Shown: positions 45,252 through 57,348 of the stretch, piece after piece
Position numbering within the stretch: the stretch's first letter is position 1
How the letters are laid out: every line of letters starts with the position of its first letter
NCBI RefSeq assembly: GCF_008831285.2
Contig: NC_045140.1
Location: 14,495,796 to 14,559,795, forward strand
Source: Nymphaea colorata
Taxonomy: Eukaryota > Streptophyta > Magnoliopsida > Nymphaeales > Nymphaeaceae
DNA length: 64,000 nt
Reading direction: 5' to 3'
Program-made: the position numbers and the translations under genes
The notes under the pieces: generated by a model
What the model was told of the DNA's origin: nothing
Database searches by the model: none
What the model saw: only the letters and a program-made list of their open reading frames with translations

Positions 45252-45343
45252 TGTAATGCCCCATTTTGAAAAGTTTAGTCATGTGTTTAAAACTATAAAG
45301 AATTTTAAGACTTATAAATAACACGTTAAGTGGTTGGTTGTCT

Positions 45344-45386
<43 letters not shown>

Positions 45387-46218
45387 TGTTAAAACAAAAG
45401 TTGATAAGGGGCAGGTTGAGATTCACTAGGCTGGGGGCTGAACTTGATGCAGAAGTAGACTGGTTTGTTATATAGTTTGTAGGACGTTCTTGGTTGAGGA
45501 GTGGACGTATTCCCTTTGAAATAATTTAAGCGTTCCATTGTTCCAAAGCAAGACAAAGGAGGACTGGTGTTTGGATTTGGTCACAAAAGGTTCTTAGCTG
45601 CATGGAAAGTTAAAAAGTGTTGGCCTTATTAAGAATGTTATAACACAGCACTAGTCATAAGATTATGGTATGGAGTTGTCATGTAGCCACGAGTGACGAT
45701 CGCTATGTTGAATAAGGCAACAAGTAACTTTTTTTGTTGAGGTGCAACATACATGGGCATCCTTCTATGTATGTATCACCAACATTTCGACCATCAACAT
45801 ACAATTTTCTATTGAGTCAACAAGAAAGGCATGTATTATGTCAGGGTGCACATAGAATAGTGATACAGATAATAATAATAATTGATAGAACTGTGAAGAC
45901 TAGATTAGGGATAAAAATCAAACACCTCAAACTTGATTATTTAGATACTTTTTTTTAACAGTCCAACATGTTAATATAATTTAAAGATTCTTTAATGAAA
46001 AACACATATTAATTTAATATTTTTCAAGCCAATCAGTCATTTATCATAATAAAAATGAACAGCTCTTATAACGTGGTCAAAATTTCACTAGAAAGAAAAA
46101 AAACATAAAAACAATTTAAATTATGACATATTTTCTGTTAAGACATGTTTATAAATGTTCATATTTTGTTTGGGATATACTTTTAACAAAAAATATGGGA
46201 GGCCTCGTTTTTCATCCT
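45128..46218. repeat. Right arm of the imperfect palindrome
   Basis: Reverse complement of 43,678-44,659; about 470 bases of unmatched spacer lie between the arms. Longer than the left arm because of (AT)n and adjoining sequence at about 45,345-45,470. Its outer end at 46,218/46,219 is also the start of the inverted TBC copy. Confidence 0.92.
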
Positions 46219-46439
46219 TATATTCTGTTGTTTAGTTGTGGATTTCTGGTTCCTCTCATCATATTGCTTCATTTAAGTAAGAGTTGAAAAAAATAGCTAC
46301 TTTAGGTATCCTTTCCTAATCTTTCCATTGTTAAAAAATAATTAATGTTCATTCTGCGGTTTTGCTTGTTTAAGAAGCTAGAGATCATTAGTTCATTTTT
46401 TAATAAATGTATATGTTTACTCTTCAAATGTTATCACAG

Positions 46440-46764
46440 TGGATGACATTCTTGGACTCTGAAGGGCGGATAGTAGATTCAAAAGCTTTAAGGAAACGGA
46501 TTTTTTATGGAGGAATGGAGAAGAATTTACGTAAAGAGGTCTCGGAATTGAAGTCACATCAATGTGTTTTTTTTTTTTTTTTTGACAAAATAAACTTTTT
46601 GCTTCATATTTGATGGTTTTTAAGATCAAACTAAGAATATGTACTGCATGCAGGTTTGGAAACTTTTATTAGGATACCATAAGTATGATTCAACATATGC
46701 TGAGCGTGAATATCTTGCTGCCATGAAGAAGTCAGAGTATGAAAAAATTAAAGGCCAGTGGCAG
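46440..46764 (+). pseudogene. Orphan copies of TBC exons 9 and 10, plus strand
   Basis: Exon 9 copy 46,440-46,538 and exon 10 copy 46,654-46,764 keep open frames and GT-AG borders, encoding WMTFLDSEGRIVDSKALRKR and on to GYHKYDSTYAEREYL (parent HEYDS, so one Glu-to-Lys change). No promoter, start or other TBC exon lies in the same orientation nearby. This is a gene fragment, not a gene. Confidence 0.88.
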
Positions 46765-47375
46765 GTTTGCAATTTGAGTTTTTTTTTCCCCTTCCTTATT
46801 TAGGTATACATGTTCAAGAAAGTTGTGGACTATCTGTTCCCACTTAATTTATGATCTAGGTTCTCCATTAATTTTTTGTAACATCCAATGTGATTGTTAT
46901 ACTTTAGGCGTAAATGATGTCTGTATCTTTGTGTGTCAGAAGAGATCTTTTTAATGGTCTGGCTACTGTCAATTTTGATGAGTGTAATTCAATTGAAGAA
47001 TAGAAGGTTGTTCTATGATCTACTGCTTTTGTGTTTGCTGATCATGACAGAATATAAATAAAGCGACGATGGTGTCATCATGAGACACAAACAATGTTTA
47101 CTTGCTTGGGTTTATATGTTTTTGTTGGTTGCTAATCCTTACAGGAATCCAACTTTTACCTCTTGAAGACGTAGGATTCAGCTAAATACACACACATGGA
47201 AATGCTAAATTGAAGTTAAGACAAAGGCCTGATGCACATTTAATTTTGGTCTAATCTGGTTTCTTCCAGATACATGAGCTCAATATCAGTTTGAAAACAG
47301 GTATATCTAATCTGTTTGTCCTTTGAGCATCACATTTTTCCTGGAACGTTGGTGCCAGTCTTAATTAATCCAAAC

Positions 47376-47714
47376 CTATGCCGCCACATAGGTACACTTA
47401 CAGGTATGGGTACGGCAATTTTAGAAATCTTGGTACGGGGGTACGGAAAACAAAAGTGTGCATGTTTACACACACTCACAAAACACAGTATTAAGACAAT
47501 TTTTAATAGTTTCTTTCATCATTTTTACATATAATCTCACAAAATAAATAAACTAACAAAAATGTGGTTAAAATGTAAGAAAAAATGAAAAAAGGTTTGG
47601 ATCAGTTCTGACCTAGAACTGATCCAAATGTACGACGGCCGTACCAGTACCAGCGTACCGCTATACTGGTACTTGTACGTGGGCATACATATCCCACGTA
47701 CCACTGTGACATAG
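47376..47714. mobile_element. Duplicate copy of the intron-10 TIR element (30,954-31,302)
   Basis: Flanked by atccaaac (47,368-47,375) and gtccaaac (47,715-47,722), 7 of 8 identical. Ends ctatgccgccacataggtac and ggtaccactgtgac-atag. It was copied with the surrounding block. Confidence 0.75.
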
Positions 47715-49436
47715 GTCCAAACTAGTCCTATGAGGTCCATCTGCAGTTTCATAGTCCATATTAAATTGGACTGACTTTCTGACATCAGTTAGAACTAGTG
47801 CTATTCTGCATGGCTAGCCAAGATGAATGAGAAAAATGGAACTCAGGTTAGGTGTTCAATTTGTGGGTTGAGTGGGAGGGCATATAAAAAATGAGCTCAA
47901 CAAGCTTTCTTGTCTATAAGGAAAAAAGAAAAAAGATCATTACAAACTGGAAGCAGCTTGATGAACTACTGAGCTAATGCTCAAATTGGTTCACTTTGGT
48001 GGAAGAACAAAAAACATTGCAATAAACCTGGAGGCCTATAGGGTTTGGACTTCATGTCCTGTGCAAGCCAAGCACCTTAGCTGTTTTTGTCAAAACTGCA
48101 TTTTTTGGTACAAACTACAAATAAGTTAATTCTTAACTACTTCATGAGCTGCTGAACACATCATTTGTTTCTGTTCAGCTTGCAGAGCTTATTATATGTG
48201 AAGGAGCTCTGTCATGAATGCAGGCCAAGGGCTTGTGCCATTTCGCACAAGATGTACCACAGCTTGGTTAGTTATGATCTTTAAGTGAAGGAATCGGGCA
48301 TTTCCTTGTGGAAGTCTGATTGAGATAGTAATGGGTAAGGCTATTTTTCTGGATCTGATCAACCTTCACATCTATATCACATAGGTGGTGTATGATGGTA
48401 AGGTGGAACACAATTAAAAAAAACTTGGGTGCAGGAACATGGCTAATGATAGCCATTGGGTGCCTTTGGTGTATGTACTCTTCTTTTGGGCCATTAAATT
48501 GAATTTAAATGAGCTTTTACAAAAGTGAATAGCATTGGGTGAGCCATTGAATTGTTGGTTGGAAAGAGAAGGTAGCATTTTTTTTTTCTATGAATGACAA
48601 AAAAGTAATGGAAAGAGTTTTAAGTTTAACAAAAGATTAATGGGATCGTTATTAAGTAAAAATGCATAAAGGTATCTCTCTCTTTTGGAGGACCTATCAA
48701 AGAGTGAGACTTGCACTATTCGGAGTAAATGAGCATGCAAAAGAGATTGAAGTTTTCAAAGAGGCAAATAATGAGATGACTTACTAATTAAGTAAAATGT
48801 CTGAAGGGCTCTCTCTTTCTCTAAAACCATGTACAGCTGTTAAATTGTTAAGCAAAAGCATAATATAATGACCAAATAAAAAGTAAAACCAAAAAATTAT
48901 TAGAGCTTCGTGTCAAAATGAACTGGAAAGGGTGCATGGTGCATCAAGTTCTTCCAACAAGGCTTTGGCTGTGTCCACATCCGGGCTTATGTCTGCTTTG
49001 CTCACACAGGTGCTTCTGCCTTTTAGGCTTGTCCATCTGACATAGCTTTACGTGCATTTGCATTTGAATATTTATCAAATTCAGACGTTGTACAGAAATA
49101 TACAAAAGTCCAGTTTGAGCAAATTGATTGTAAGCTTGACCGTATTTCTTTTAGGCCAACTAACGTTTCAAGTTTGGCCTTGTCTTTTACTCAATGTTAT
49201 CATAATTGGCCAATTTGTCTCGAATCAGTGACAATCTATTTGATTTGGTGGCTGATTCGAGGTTGCATGTGTCAGCTTTTAACTACTTTCAAAATATTTT
49301 ACGTTTTCTTGCATTTCTAATTACACACACACACAAAATGATTGTTAATACTTTTGGCCAAATCACAGCTGATTGACTGAATCGGCAGCACTGCTGGTTC
49401 GGTTCAGGAATCAACATTTACAACATTACTTTTACC

Positions 49437-49800
49437 CTATGTCACATTGATATGGGTGTGAACCATTTTTAAAAAATTTGAGTATGGGGGTACGACTGTA
49501 TATAAGTAACAAAAAATAAGAATTCAAACAAGCAAAACAACACGTTCATGGTTCAAAATTTATAGACTATGAAGAAGAAACTAATGAACAAAGAATGGAA
49601 GTAACATACTAAAAATTCAAAAAAAAAAACAAAGAAAACCTTAAATTTTCGATAGAAATGGACTTGGTCAACATTGACTGAGTTCAAAAAAGGACTGATA
49701 TGGTCCTGGGTACATTGACCATACTGGGGATGTATCCCGAGGCACACTGGTACCGTACCCATATGGCATGGGTACGCCTTTATGTACCCATGTGACATAG
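49437..49800. mobile_element. Duplicate copy of the intron-10 TIR element (28,905-29,262)
   Basis: Ends ctatgtcacattgatatggg and gtacccatgtgacatag. Flanked by cttttacc (49,429-49,436) and cttctacc (49,801-49,808), an 8-bp duplication with one mismatch. Confidence 0.78.
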
Positions 49801-49852
49801 CTTCTACCCACACCCAAACCATTGATTTCGTTAGTTCGTTAGATGTGGAATT

Positions 49853-49944
49853 CTATGTCACATAGGTACGGGTATGGATACCGGTATGAGTACGAGTACA
49901 GATCATTTTCAAAAAACTTGGGTATGGGATACGGCTGTACACAT

Positions 49945-49991
<47 letters not shown>

Positions 49992-50998
49992 AAAAATTGC
50001 AACTGACTTAAAGAACATGATATAGATCATATCATGTCGAACATCTGTATCAATGCCGCTGAGGCACCTGCAGCTAAGCTGGCTAAGGTTCTTCAGGTTA
50101 TTTAAGTATCACATTTGTCATTTTTATGAACGTTACTACTTAAAGTTATATGTTCCTTGTCATGTCATTTATTTTTTTCATTTGGCATTACTGGTAGTGA
50201 CATTCACACGGATTCCAAATGCAATAACATAAAAAACATCAAATAGAACAATGCACAATATTTTGGCTTGATATAGAGAAAGCATAGCGTAAGGCACACA
50301 ATCTAATTTATGAGCAGTGCACACGTATGCTCCTTAAAGTTATAGCATGGTAGCTTACAGCAAAAATGGTAGCTTACAGCAAAAAGATGCTTCAAGGTGA
50401 CTGAAACATAAGCAAACAGATCTAGTAGCAATAAAAATGCATGATAGTTACATTATTGACAGGCACAAAAATAACTAGGAAGATGCAGTTAACAGGGATC
50501 ACGATATATCACAGATTCACAGTCACAGTCGGTGTTTGAAAGTTGAAACCCTCTCGGGTAGAGAAAGGGCGAGCCAGAGGGAGAGGTGATGCGTTTTCAG
50601 GCGATGGGTTTTTTGCACACTGTCTCCGTCGCCGGTCACAGTCACAGTCGGTGGAGCCGATGAAAATGAAAACAAAAAATGAAAAAAACAAAGTCGCCTG
50701 CATTCACCTCCCCTGCCATCGCCTATGTTCGCAAGGCGGCAAGGGTTTCGACATTTCGTTTTAAGTTTTTTTTTTTTGTCAAAATGATTTTTAACATTAA
50801 ATGAAATAAACGTTTAAAAAAATAGATAAAATTGGACCCGGTCAATGTTGACCGTGTCCAATTTTGGACGGATACGGTCTCCGGTACGTTGACCGTACCC
50901 AGTACGGTCAACGCGTACCAAGGCCGTACCCAGGCCCATACCGGTATCGGTACCGGTGTCGTACCGGTACAGGACGGTACGCCCCCTTTGTTACATAG
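49853..50998 (+). mobile_element. 1.15-kb TIR element with captured-looking exon, ends with unmatched target flanks
   Basis: Left end ctatgtcacataggtacggg at 49,853; right end gtacgccccctttgttacatag at 50,998. GTAC/GGTACC-rich subterminal repeats occur at both ends and an (AT)n run at about 49,949-49,987. Flanks differ: gtggaatt on the left, actgtaac on the right. So this is a chimera of two insertions. A GC-richer stretch at about 50,510-50,770 and a 21-codon open segment at 50,034-50,096 look like captured gene sequence. No transposase. Confidence 0.65.
50034..50096 (+). other. Possible captured exon inside the 1.15-kb element
   Basis: Reads MSNICINAAEAPAAKLAKVL plus Q, with phase-0 GT directly after it (caggttattt). 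The other element copy has the same 63 bases on the minus strand at 54,533-54,595 with only a few changes (one is Lys to Gln), again followed by GT. Source gene not recognised. Too short to exclude chance. Confidence 0.35.
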
Positions 50999-53900
50999 AC
51001 TGTAACTAGTCTGTGGAGCTTACAAATTACAATGTGAATTCATTTCTAGGTTTCATTTCTTTTCAACAAAATACTTTTGGTTGCATTGAATAAATTAATT
51101 ATCACAAAAATGGCAGGAATCCACTTTGTTATTTATTATCACTAAAAATTCATGGCCACAGATTGGCTTTTGTCATAACAACTTTTTCTCAACAAATGAA
51201 CGGGACCTATAAACAAGGCAAGGATAAGTAAAAATATATTAAGTTCATAGCGATGGGATATCACATGCTTACATCAGATGGCTCTGAATTCAATGTAAGA
51301 TCACCATAAACCTTAGGATCCTCAGCAAGATTTCCTGTGCCACTGGGTGCAACAGAAGTGGTAACAGGAGTAGGCTGGTTCAACAGTGGCCTTTGATAAT
51401 CACCACCAAAGAAATTGGCTTTCACGAAACAGATGAGATGTTGTGTCACGTGCAAACTTTGTGACGAGAGAAAATTTCTCCAAAACTTGAATAGAAAGAT
51501 CACGAGCAGGATCACGATCCTTTTGATGTAGGACTCGAGTGTCTTCTGAGGTAAAGACATTCCCTTCATTGCTGCCCCGACTGGTGGTCTCGTTTGCATG
51601 TTCAACTGAATTAACCAAGTTAAGTGCAGATGCTCCCTTTGTAACTGTAACAATCCTTGGGAGTTCCAAAGAAGAAAGGCTTCGCTGCAATGACAGTTTA
51701 AGCCGTCCAAAATTTGAGAAACAATATAAACGGCACGTCACTGATAGTTCAGTTTCATTTGTAACACCAAAAAGCAGTTTACTCAATGCAAATAAACTAA
51801 CATTACAAGGAAAAGACCACAGTACTCCAATTTACAAGTTTCAGAATGCAAAGTTCCCTACCTGAAGAGGGTCCTGAAAATCATTTACAAGGAAAACATT
51901 TGCATCATCTGCAGACCTGCAAAAACCAGTTTCACATATTAGTTATCCAATGAAACTCTGAAAGACAGGCATACAAGATTATTGTAATTTTGAAAAAAAC
52001 AGGCAATTATTTGCCAAATGAATAATCTGTCAAAAAGGCAAACATAACCACGATCCTCTTAAAGAATTCATCAACTTCAGGACAGCCTTCTTCAAACTCA
52101 AAAAAGTAGACATAGATGGCTAAAGTTCCACGCTGCATGTTTGCACAAAATAAACCCGGCGTGACACATAGCCTCACTCTTACATATGCCAGAAGAAGGC
52201 TGGAAATGTGGGCTTTCCAGCTCAGATCATTGTTCAGACACAAAAGCCACCTGTCTTATCTGCAACCCAAGACTCAAAGGTAGTTCTTACTTCATTGTAC
52301 GTAATAATGATCCAGGTATCACCTAACCTAGACGTTCAGCTTTTTCGCATACAGAAGTTATGTCACCAATCTACAGTTCCAATTTCACTGCACATATACT
52401 TGAACAAAGTACAGAAAAGGGAAACAATCAAGAGAAAAAAAGTGATTTTTTTCTTGTTCAGGTTTAGGAATTAGGACAACAACTTCCCCTTAACAGACTT
52501 GTACACTAGCCTAAGACTCTAAACAGTTCATCTAGACTTTCAAATCAAACTTTCAGGAGGGAAGAGGTGTCAACTATTTATCCACCCGGAGATGAATAGA
52601 CTAGAAGCACCTCCAGGGCTTTAGGTTCCCTAGAGTATATACCAATACATCTTCAAGCATGGTAATGTCTACCCTCTGGTGCACAAAGTCATAAGAGGAA
52701 GACCTCCTTTCGATATAGATTCCTTTTGTGAAATGAACAACTTTAATTATTAAGAGTTTTAATCTAGGAATGTCCATGGTGCCACCAAGTCATCAAATTA
52801 CTGTCACCCAGATGTCAAATATAAAAGGCACAAGAGATCATATTATTTAAAGCATCAGTATTAGAAATATAATCTTCATTGGCACATAAAATATGGTGTT
52901 AGTTAAGCATTATCAAGGAAAAAGCTTAGACATGGAAGATATCAAAGCAAACGAGAACAAACCTAGCAAGAAAGACATGCTGCTTTAAAGCCCCAAGAAA
53001 TTCACGCACACCTCCATTGTAGAAGTACAGATTTGGATATGCAACGCCTAAGGATATGAAATTTTCATAGGAACACATCAATAATCAGAAGTCAGACAGA
53101 TCATCTAGTAAAAGAACCTAATATTAACTTGAAAATGTCAGTATGATTTTTAAAAAGAGGGTTGGAAATCACACTGCAACCCTTCTTCTAGGAATTCCTT
53201 AGATGGATGACAGAAAGAATAGAAGAAAAAAAAAAAAAGTTCCTCCCACAAGGAAAATATCTTCCATCTTTCCAACCTAGAAACTGCAACGAAGGCTCTT
53301 AAATTTAATCAGGCTCTCCATGACTGCCAAAAGAAGGCCCAGAGAAAGCTGTTACATGGAAACTATACATGGACAATCAACAAAGTCCATAAAATATGGG
53401 AAAAATACAGAAAGCCAACGTCAGACAACCCAAGCTAAGAAGAACATGTAGATTCCATTAGTTAAAAATTGGACAAAGGTCAAAGTAAAAGAGTCCTTTA
53501 TCATCCACATAATATTACTGTAAAATCAGACTCCAAAAAAAAAAAAAATTATGGTTGTCGTTGTTTATATAGGACCTTGAAAGAGGGCAACTTCATGTAG
53601 CAGGTTGTAATGTACTCATATATTGCACAACTACAACCTCATCTGGGCATTTATGCAAACCAGATACAGTTTAAACTTGCTTTTTCAGAACCCTCCAGAC
53701 CTGTAACTCCCTCACGCATATTCTGATATGACATTTCCTTGCTAGGATTTTTCTCTTTCAGTTGCGGGAACAAGCAGTGTAGGAAGCATTACAGGCCCCC
53801 TTTCTAAAAGCTGAGCAATTTGAATGATTGCTACAAGTTGATTAAAACAGACATCCAGTAGGAAAGTCAACTTGGCAAATAAAATGGAACTCAAAGCAAA

Positions 53901-54188
53901 TTGCTAGTTTCAGAAAAGAAAGTTAAAACATTATGGTACAAAAAGGACAAAACCAAACATAATGGGAAATAAAAAGACAAACCAATAACTTACTATGTGC
54001 TCAGTTTACTGCAAGATCATTGAACTCTCAAACACAAAGTTACAAACCATCAAATAAATGACGAGCCTTCAAAGTCTCCAAGATGTAACAAAACAGCAGC
54101 AAAAGAATGACGAAGAAATTTTACCAGGTTTCAATACCACAATAATGTATTGCCAGCCAAAGGTTGGAGTATGCCGACGAATAGATCT
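50999..54188. repeat. Same-orientation copy of TBC gene block 38,281-41,487
   Basis: Starts actgtaactagtctgtggag exactly at the transposon end and follows the parent in the same orientation through exons 7, 6 and 5 and part of exon 4, stopping in gaatagatct. It shows substitutions and small indels throughout; exon 5 looks unchanged by eye. All other copied blocks are inverted, so this one has been flipped. Confidence 0.93.
51273..54188 (-). pseudogene. Partial copy of TBC exons 4-7, frameshifted and truncated
   Basis: Exon copies: 4 (54,125 up to the break at 54,188, 5' part missing), 5 (53,047-52,963), 6 (51,916-51,862) and 7 (51,684-51,273). Exon 7 has 412 nt against 414 in the parent: two bases are missing where the parent reads caccaccatcaagaaattga, at about 51,405-51,412. 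The frame is lost within the residues after SHLFRESQF. Exon 1-3 and 8 copies are absent. Dead fragment. Confidence 0.9.
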
Positions 54189-54704
54189 TCAATAATGTAA
54201 CTATCATGCATTTTTATTGCTACTAGATCTGTTTGCTTATGTTTCAGTCAACTTGAAGCATCTTTTTGCTGTAAGCTACCATGCTATAACTTTAAGGAGC
54301 ATACTTGTTTACTGCTCATAAATTAGATTGGGTGCCTTACGCTATGCTTTCTCTATATCAAGCCAAAATATTGTGCATTGTTCTATTTGATGTTTTTTAT
54401 GTTATTGCATTTGGAATCCGTGTGAATGTCACTACCAGTAATGCCAATTGAAAAAAATAAATGATATGACAAGAAACATATAACTTTAAGTAGTAACGTT
54501 CATAAAAATGACAAATGTGATACTTAAATAACCTGAAGAACCTGAGCCAGCTTAGCTGCAGGTGCCTCAGCAGCATTGATGCAGATGTTCGACATGATAT
54601 GATCTATATCATGTTCTTTTAAGTCAGTTGCAATTTTTTTATGCATATATATATGAGCTTTTTTGATATATATGTGTGAATATGTTATTTTGTTTGAAAT
54701 TTTT

Positions 54705-54785
<81 letters not shown>

Positions 54786-54891
54786 TACATATATATATGT
54801 CCGTGTGTGTACGGCCGTACCATCATACTCAAGTTTTTTGAAAATGATCCATACCCGTACCCGCACCCGTACCCGTACCTATGTGACATAG
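54189..54891 (-). mobile_element. Left half of the same TIR element, inverted
   Basis: Read on the minus strand from 54,891 (ctatgtcacataggtacggg) it matches 49,853-50,459, then stops abruptly at 54,189 against the exon-4 copy. An (AT)n run of about 30 bases and a (TTTA)n run lie at 54,717-54,786. Outer flank is gttacagt, the inverse of actgtaac at the other element's right end. Confidence 0.8.
54717..54786. repeat. (AT)n-(TTTA)n microsatellite
   Basis: About 30 bases of AT run into about 40 bases of ttta units within the element half. Confidence 0.95.
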
Positions 54892-57348
54892 GTTACAGTC
54901 AATCCAATGCTTATAAGGTCTTGCCTTTTGGACAATATGGAGCCTATATCACATTATCCAGATAAATACGCTTGTGGCTCAGTGTTGAACTGTCAAGTTT
55001 TATTTTTATGTATTCTTTAGAAAAACAAATTGTTGGAGAAACACACCTTCTGCAGCTGCTCTACTGCCTCAGCATTATAGCGTATTGAATGAATGTCCTA
55101 GAGCAATTTGTGTTAATGTACTCCTGTTTGTTGTTTTTCATGGTAAAAATACTTGGGACAAGCATAGAGCCTTTCTGCTGCTGTAACCTCAGAACATGTA
55201 TCTCTTGTATATTTTTCTCTTCAATGGTGGACCTATGTGTGGACGGCCTTGTGATTGTAGATACTCTTTCTATCCTACGTCTTTTTCCCCTATAAATTAA
55301 GTGAAGATGACTTTGAAGAAAAAAAGAATCTGTTGAGTCTTGATCCTGTGTTGCTGGCACTAAAGGCTCATGGAATCATTTCAAAATGAATTCCTTTGAT
55401 CCGCCTATTTTAATTGTTTCTTAAAAGTAATGGTGACCTTGTGGCTTAGTCTTCCTATTGTAGTAAGAAATTGAAAATGGTTTTATACCAACATCTTGTC
55501 ATGAAACCAGCAGAATCATTACTATCACACTGCCACTGGAGATGCAGAATGAGTTGAGATGGTTTAAGTTGACTTAGGGTTCACTAATTCAAGATGACCT
55601 TATGCTTTTTTTGTTGATTGAATCAGTAAGGCCTTGAGTCTGGATTCATGTGTGTAGTCGTGTTGACAGATCAAGGGTGGATGCTTTCGACCAAACTTTG
55701 TTTTGGTGGTTATACAAACACCATATCTAACATAAACCAGAACATGGTTTTTTTTCTTTGGTGGTTATCTGTTGTTATCATCTTTTAAGAAAATGCAGAA
55801 CTAAGAGAACAATTAGATTTGGTGGTGGCAAATGTGTTAGGGACTAGGGATTAATTTGGACTGACCTCTTGGGCAGTGACCATGTGTGTGCACGCATTTG
55901 CCTTCATATATGTCTGAGCATGCACACAAAAGCTAAGTCACACGGACGCTGCAAAATGACTACTGCACCTGTGTCCACAGTACTCGGGTGCGGGTGCGGA
56001 CAGGGGTGCCGCCCGGATTCGCACCCAACACAAGTCAACAAGAGTCGGTCATCCATTTTGACATGCACCCGACTTGCGTTTGACTCGAGTTTTGATGCGG
56101 TCAAACCGTGTCAAGCTTTTATTTTAAAAGTTTTGAACGTTAAAAAGAAGGTTTGGGGCACGATCGTATACCCTCTTCCTCTCCTCCCATGTGCTCCTCC
56201 CTTGCGTGAGTTTTGCTGGTTTTGTTGAAGCATCCAGCGGAATGGAAGGTCATTTCCTTGAGGGGGTTGAACGACGGCCGGCAGCGACGTGCGATGGGTC
56301 TTCGAGTGGAACTGAAGACTTCTCTGCCCTATTTCAGTAGTATTGTTGTCTGCATCTTTCTCAACCCTATCTCCGGCAAAACAGTTGTTTTTCTATCTGT
56401 CTCTCGCTTGATTCTGCCATATGCACATCCTCATTGCACCCTTGAGTTTGTATTTCACTTTGTTGTGTCACTGATTCAACTAACAACTCACAGCACAAGT
56501 GCTTATATTTTTTATGTTTTATGCTTAAATCAGTAAATGTTCCTATTTGACTGTTAGTTTTTTCACTTTCTAAGTTTTGTGTTTTGCTGCAACGACTGCT
56601 ATTTCTTGTTAGCATTTTTTTTTCAATTTCTGTGTTGTGTCCTGTTTTTGTTGTTTTTTGTTTACTTGTTTAATGTTTGTACTTCGTAAGCATGTTAATG
56701 CTTATATGTTGCATTCATTTGTGCAATACATTATAACTTATAAGTATATAATATATAATATTCATATATAGTTTACCCATAAAGTGTGTAGTGTAGAGTG
56801 TATAGAATATAGTGTATACTCTTAATTTCTTAATTCTTATTGTATATACATATATATATTATAATAATAATAAAATAATAATAAATACTCTCACCACACT
56901 CCCGCACCTAAATTTTTTTTGGATGTGCCGCTTAGCACCCGCACCCCCCACCTATGTGACATAGCACAAAAGTTAGGGTAGGGAAGATATTTCTCCCTTT
57001 TTAATTGTGGAAGATATTTCTACCCTTTTAATTGTGTTTGTGTTGAAGATAAGTTGAAGAAACTAATAGACTTCCCCCTTTATCTAAGGGAGTGGTTCTT
57101 TGCTTAAAAAGTTCACCTTTAGATCATTTTGTTATCTGTTCTAAGTTTCTTCTATACACTGCAGACTGTTTGTTCCCAAAATTCTTTTGCAAGGACCATC
57201 TCTGCGTGAGAGTTAATTTGTAGATAAAGTGCCTGTGTATCTCCGCTTGATATTTGATAGTTTCAATGAAGACTTTTCATGACAAGTTGGTCACATTATT
57301 TCAACTTTCATGATTGCTGTTTTGGAAACCTCAATGGAGAAATTGTTT
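54892..57348. repeat. Inverted copy of TBC intron-7 block 35,823-38,288
   Basis: Starts gttacagtcaatccaatgct and follows the reverse complement of 38,288 down to 35,823, including the 1-kb TIR element. It ends at gagaaattgttt. No exon is included. Confidence 0.92.
55933..56964. mobile_element. 1.03-kb TIR element with perfect 8-bp TSD cacaaaag
   Basis: Left end ctaagtcacacggacg; right end ccccccacctatgtgacatag. The duplication cacaaaag is perfect at 55,925-55,932 and 56,965-56,972. Subterminal repeats are GGGTGCGGG-type and an AT-rich tract lies near the right end. It contains no recognised protein. This is the best evidence for the family's 8-bp target duplication. Confidence 0.85.

Larger units (their letters stand above)
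46219..49842. repeat. Inverted copy of TBC gene block 28,868-32,457
   Basis: From ttatattctgttgtttag at 46,219 the plus strand follows the reverse complement of 32,457 down to 28,868. It includes exons 9 and 10, the intron between them, and both small TIR elements of intron 10. Exon 9 differs from the parent at one base in 99 and exon 10 at one base in 111, so the copy is young. The block ends at cgttagttcgttag near 49,842. Confidence 0.93.
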
